Notes under the pieces: generated by a model
The model's database searches: none
What the model was told of the DNA's origin: nothing
What the model saw: only the letters and a program-made list of their open reading frames with translations
Position numbers and translations under genes: made by a program
Part shown: positions 53,529 to 54,803 of the stretch, piece by piece
Layout of the letters: each line of letters opens with the position of its first letter
How positions within the stretch are numbered: the first letter of the stretch is position 1
Source of the DNA: Solirubrobacterales bacterium
Lineage (GTDB): Bacteria; Actinomycetota; Thermoleophilia; Solirubrobacterales; 70-9
DNA length: 54,803 nucleotides
NCBI GenBank assembly: GCA_009691195.1
Contig: SHVA01000015.1
Span: 1 to 54,803 of the forward strand
Direction of reading: 5' to 3'

Positions 53529-53543
53529 GCTTCGGGCTCCAGG

Positions 53544-54803
53544 ATGGCGACGAGGGGAAAGGCATGGAGCAAGGCACGGGCGGCGTGCCCGCGCCCCGAG
53601 CACGCCGGCTCGCGGGTGCGCTTCGACGGTCACTACGGCAAGCCCGGCCACCGCCGCCAGCTCTACCGCTGTGTGCCGGGAAACGGCGGTCAACCCCACC
53701 GGTTCACCGAGGTGCTGCCACGTGAGGAGGCCTGGCACGACGCCTGCGAGGCGTGCGAGCGGCCGGTCCACCTTCACGAGGGGCCGCATGCCGTGCGGCG
53801 CTACCAGTTCGTCGCCCGGGGGATCGCGGAGGCGCTGGTGGCGGTGGGGGCCGGGGCGGGCTATCGCCAGGCGGGGCTGGTGGCGCGCGAGCGAGCGCAG
53901 CGGCTGCGGGCCGACCCCGAGACGGGAGAGCCGCGTCTGACGCGCCACGGCCAGTTGGTCGCCGACTGGGTCGAGGTCTTCGCGCCGGTCGTGTTCGAGC
54001 CCCACCGCCCCTCAGCTTGGCCGGCAGCGGGCTCGCTCCTGCTCGACGATCTGCCCTTCTCGGTGCGAGACCCGGCCAGCGGTCGCTTCCGGATCGCGTT
54101 CAGGGTCTTCTGCGCGGCGGGCTTCGAGCGCGGCCGCCCCAAGCTCTGGCGGGTCGAGGCCTTTCCGGACGCATCCCAGGCCAACTGGGAGGCGTTCCTG
54201 CGCTCCCTCGAGGGCGCCCCGCCGCGGGTGGTCTGCGATAACCACCATGGCCTCAACGGGGCGGTGCGCGCCGCCTTCCCCGAGGCCGAGCTTTACCTCT
54301 GCGAGTGGCACCTGCGCCACGCGCTGGAGCGGCTGATGGCGAAGATCCGCAAGAGCGATGAGCACCGAGCCGCGATCGACGCACTGCTGCCGCGCGTCGA
54401 GGCCGCCTTCACCGGCCCGGCGTTCTGGAAGCCCTTCGTTCGCGACGCCCGCGCCGCCGAGATCCCACGGCTTCAGAGCTGGTTCGAGGGCGCCGGGCGC
54501 GTGGTCGAGGAGCAGTTCCGCCGCCGCGGTCTGCGCAGCCTGCGACCCGCTGAGATGCCGCTCTCGACGTCGCCCCTGGACGGCCTCATCGAGCCGATCC
54601 GCGCCGCGCTCCATCCCCGCCGCTACGGCCTCAAGAACCGCGAGCGCACAAACCGGCTGCTCTTGTTGATGCAGCTGCACGCCAACCGCCAGGGCGACGC
54701 GCTCGCCTACGCCAAGAGCATCCGGGCGTGGCTGGAGGCGAACGACGGCCGCCCACGTGTTCCACGCCGAGCCGTCACCGACCGCGACGGCGTGCCCTCG
54801 CTG
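53544..54803 (+). CDS. DDE transposase (MULE/IS256-like), runs off the window
   Basis: At least 420 residues from the ATG at 53544, open to the last base, so the C-terminus is missing. Four Cys (15, 43, 68, 71) could form an N-terminal zinc ribbon. Asp168/169 (LLLDDL), Asp232 (VVCDNHHGL) and Glu350 (LDGLIEPIR) fit a DDE triad, and Cys253-x-x-His256 (LCEWHL) is the C/DxxH motif of the MULE/IS256 group. Multiple His and Arg follow. It is probably the mobilising enzyme for the 54-bp mini-element at 2.75 kb. Confidence 0.75.
   Translation, partial: MATRGKAWSKARAACPRPEHAGSRVRFDGHYGKPGHRRQLYRCVPGNGGQPHRFTEVLPREEAWHDACEACERPVHLHEGPHAVRRYQFVARGIAEALVAVGAGAGYRQAGLVARERAQRLRADPETGEPRLTRHGQLVADWVEVFAPVVFEPHRPSAWPAAGSLLLDDLPFSVRDPASGRFRIAFRVFCAAGFERGRPKLWRVEAFPDASQANWEAFLRSLEGAPPRVVCDNHHGLNGAVRAAFPEAELYLCEWHLRHALERLMAKIRKSDEHRAAIDALLPRVEAAFTGPAFWKPFVRDARAAEIPRLQSWFEGAGRVVEEQFRRRGLRSLRPAEMPLSTSPLDGLIEPIRAALHPRRYGLKNRERTNRLLLLMQLHANRQGDALAYAKSIRAWLEANDGRPRVPRRAVTDRDGVPSL

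Overview
The window is about 54.8 kb of very GC-rich DNA, dense with genes on both strands. It reads as the chromosome of an actinobacterium, most likely a member of Thermoleophilia (Solirubrobacterales or Gaiellales type). This is inferred from the GC-saturated third codon positions, the dnaX-ybaB-recR block with an SRP RNA nearby, a DUF6458-like membrane protein, MMPL transport, an HdrB-type succinate dehydrogenase and secreted Ig-like, delta-60 and propeller proteins. No database search was possible.

Layout. The left edge (1-2.8 kb) looks island-like: the 3' half of a tRNA-Ser(CGA), a terminator, a membrane phosphotransferase/sulfatase-fold protein and a 54-bp mini-element with terminal inverted repeats and a target duplication. 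From 2.9 to 11.7 kb come an arylsulfatase, a broken GAF-GGDEF gene, an SDR and a zinc alcohol dehydrogenase, YqgE, PdxH, Zwf, an anchored FKBP and a small secreted protein. From 11.8 to 14.3 kb lie a frameshifted secreted protein, a membrane protein with a doubtful 5' end, an XRE regulator plus nucleotidyltransferase pair resembling a toxin-antitoxin module, and tRNA-Val(CAC). From 14.3 to 22.7 kb: a GH15 enzyme, a thioesterase, SRP RNA and a four-gene NAD-linked formate dehydrogenase operon ending in fdhD. From 22.8 to 33.2 kb: a TfoX-like protein, an enoyl-CoA hydratase, dnaX-ybaB-recR, an MMPL transporter, a degenerate GH3 protein, and lysC-asd.

From 33.2 to 39 kb the DNA is scarred. A LuxR-type regulator is thrown out of frame at an 11-G run, and its missing 5' end abuts the missing 5' end of a divergent delta-60/Ig-like surface protein, which itself carries an in-frame amber codon. 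A second Ig-like fragment and an intact nine-repeat propeller protein follow. From 39 to 51.9 kb the content is ordinary again: a cation antiporter, a vapC remnant, sdhA-sdhB-hdrB-like (succinate dehydrogenase without cytochrome b subunits), an M50 protease with CBS domains, an M28 peptidase, an AidB-like acyl-CoA dehydrogenase, icd and mdh. Between icd and mdh sits an AbiEi/DUF559 gene bracketed by two related palindromes. A perfect 84-bp tandem duplication follows mdh. The window ends with a winged-helix protein, a 2-hydroxyacid dehydrogenase and a DDE transposase that runs off the edge, preceded by the same 46-bp sequence that forms most of the mini-element at 2.75 kb.

Functionally the core genes supply central carbon metabolism and redox (zwf, icd, mdh, sdhABE, formate dehydrogenase), aspartate-family amino acids (lysC-asd), PLP supply (pdxH) and DNA replication/repair (dnaX, recR). 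The accessory genes are surface proteins, defence-like modules and mobile-element traces. Many small genes are broken. Some of that may be sequencing error at homopolymers, but several cases (amber codon, double 5' truncation, internal deletions) look like real decay.
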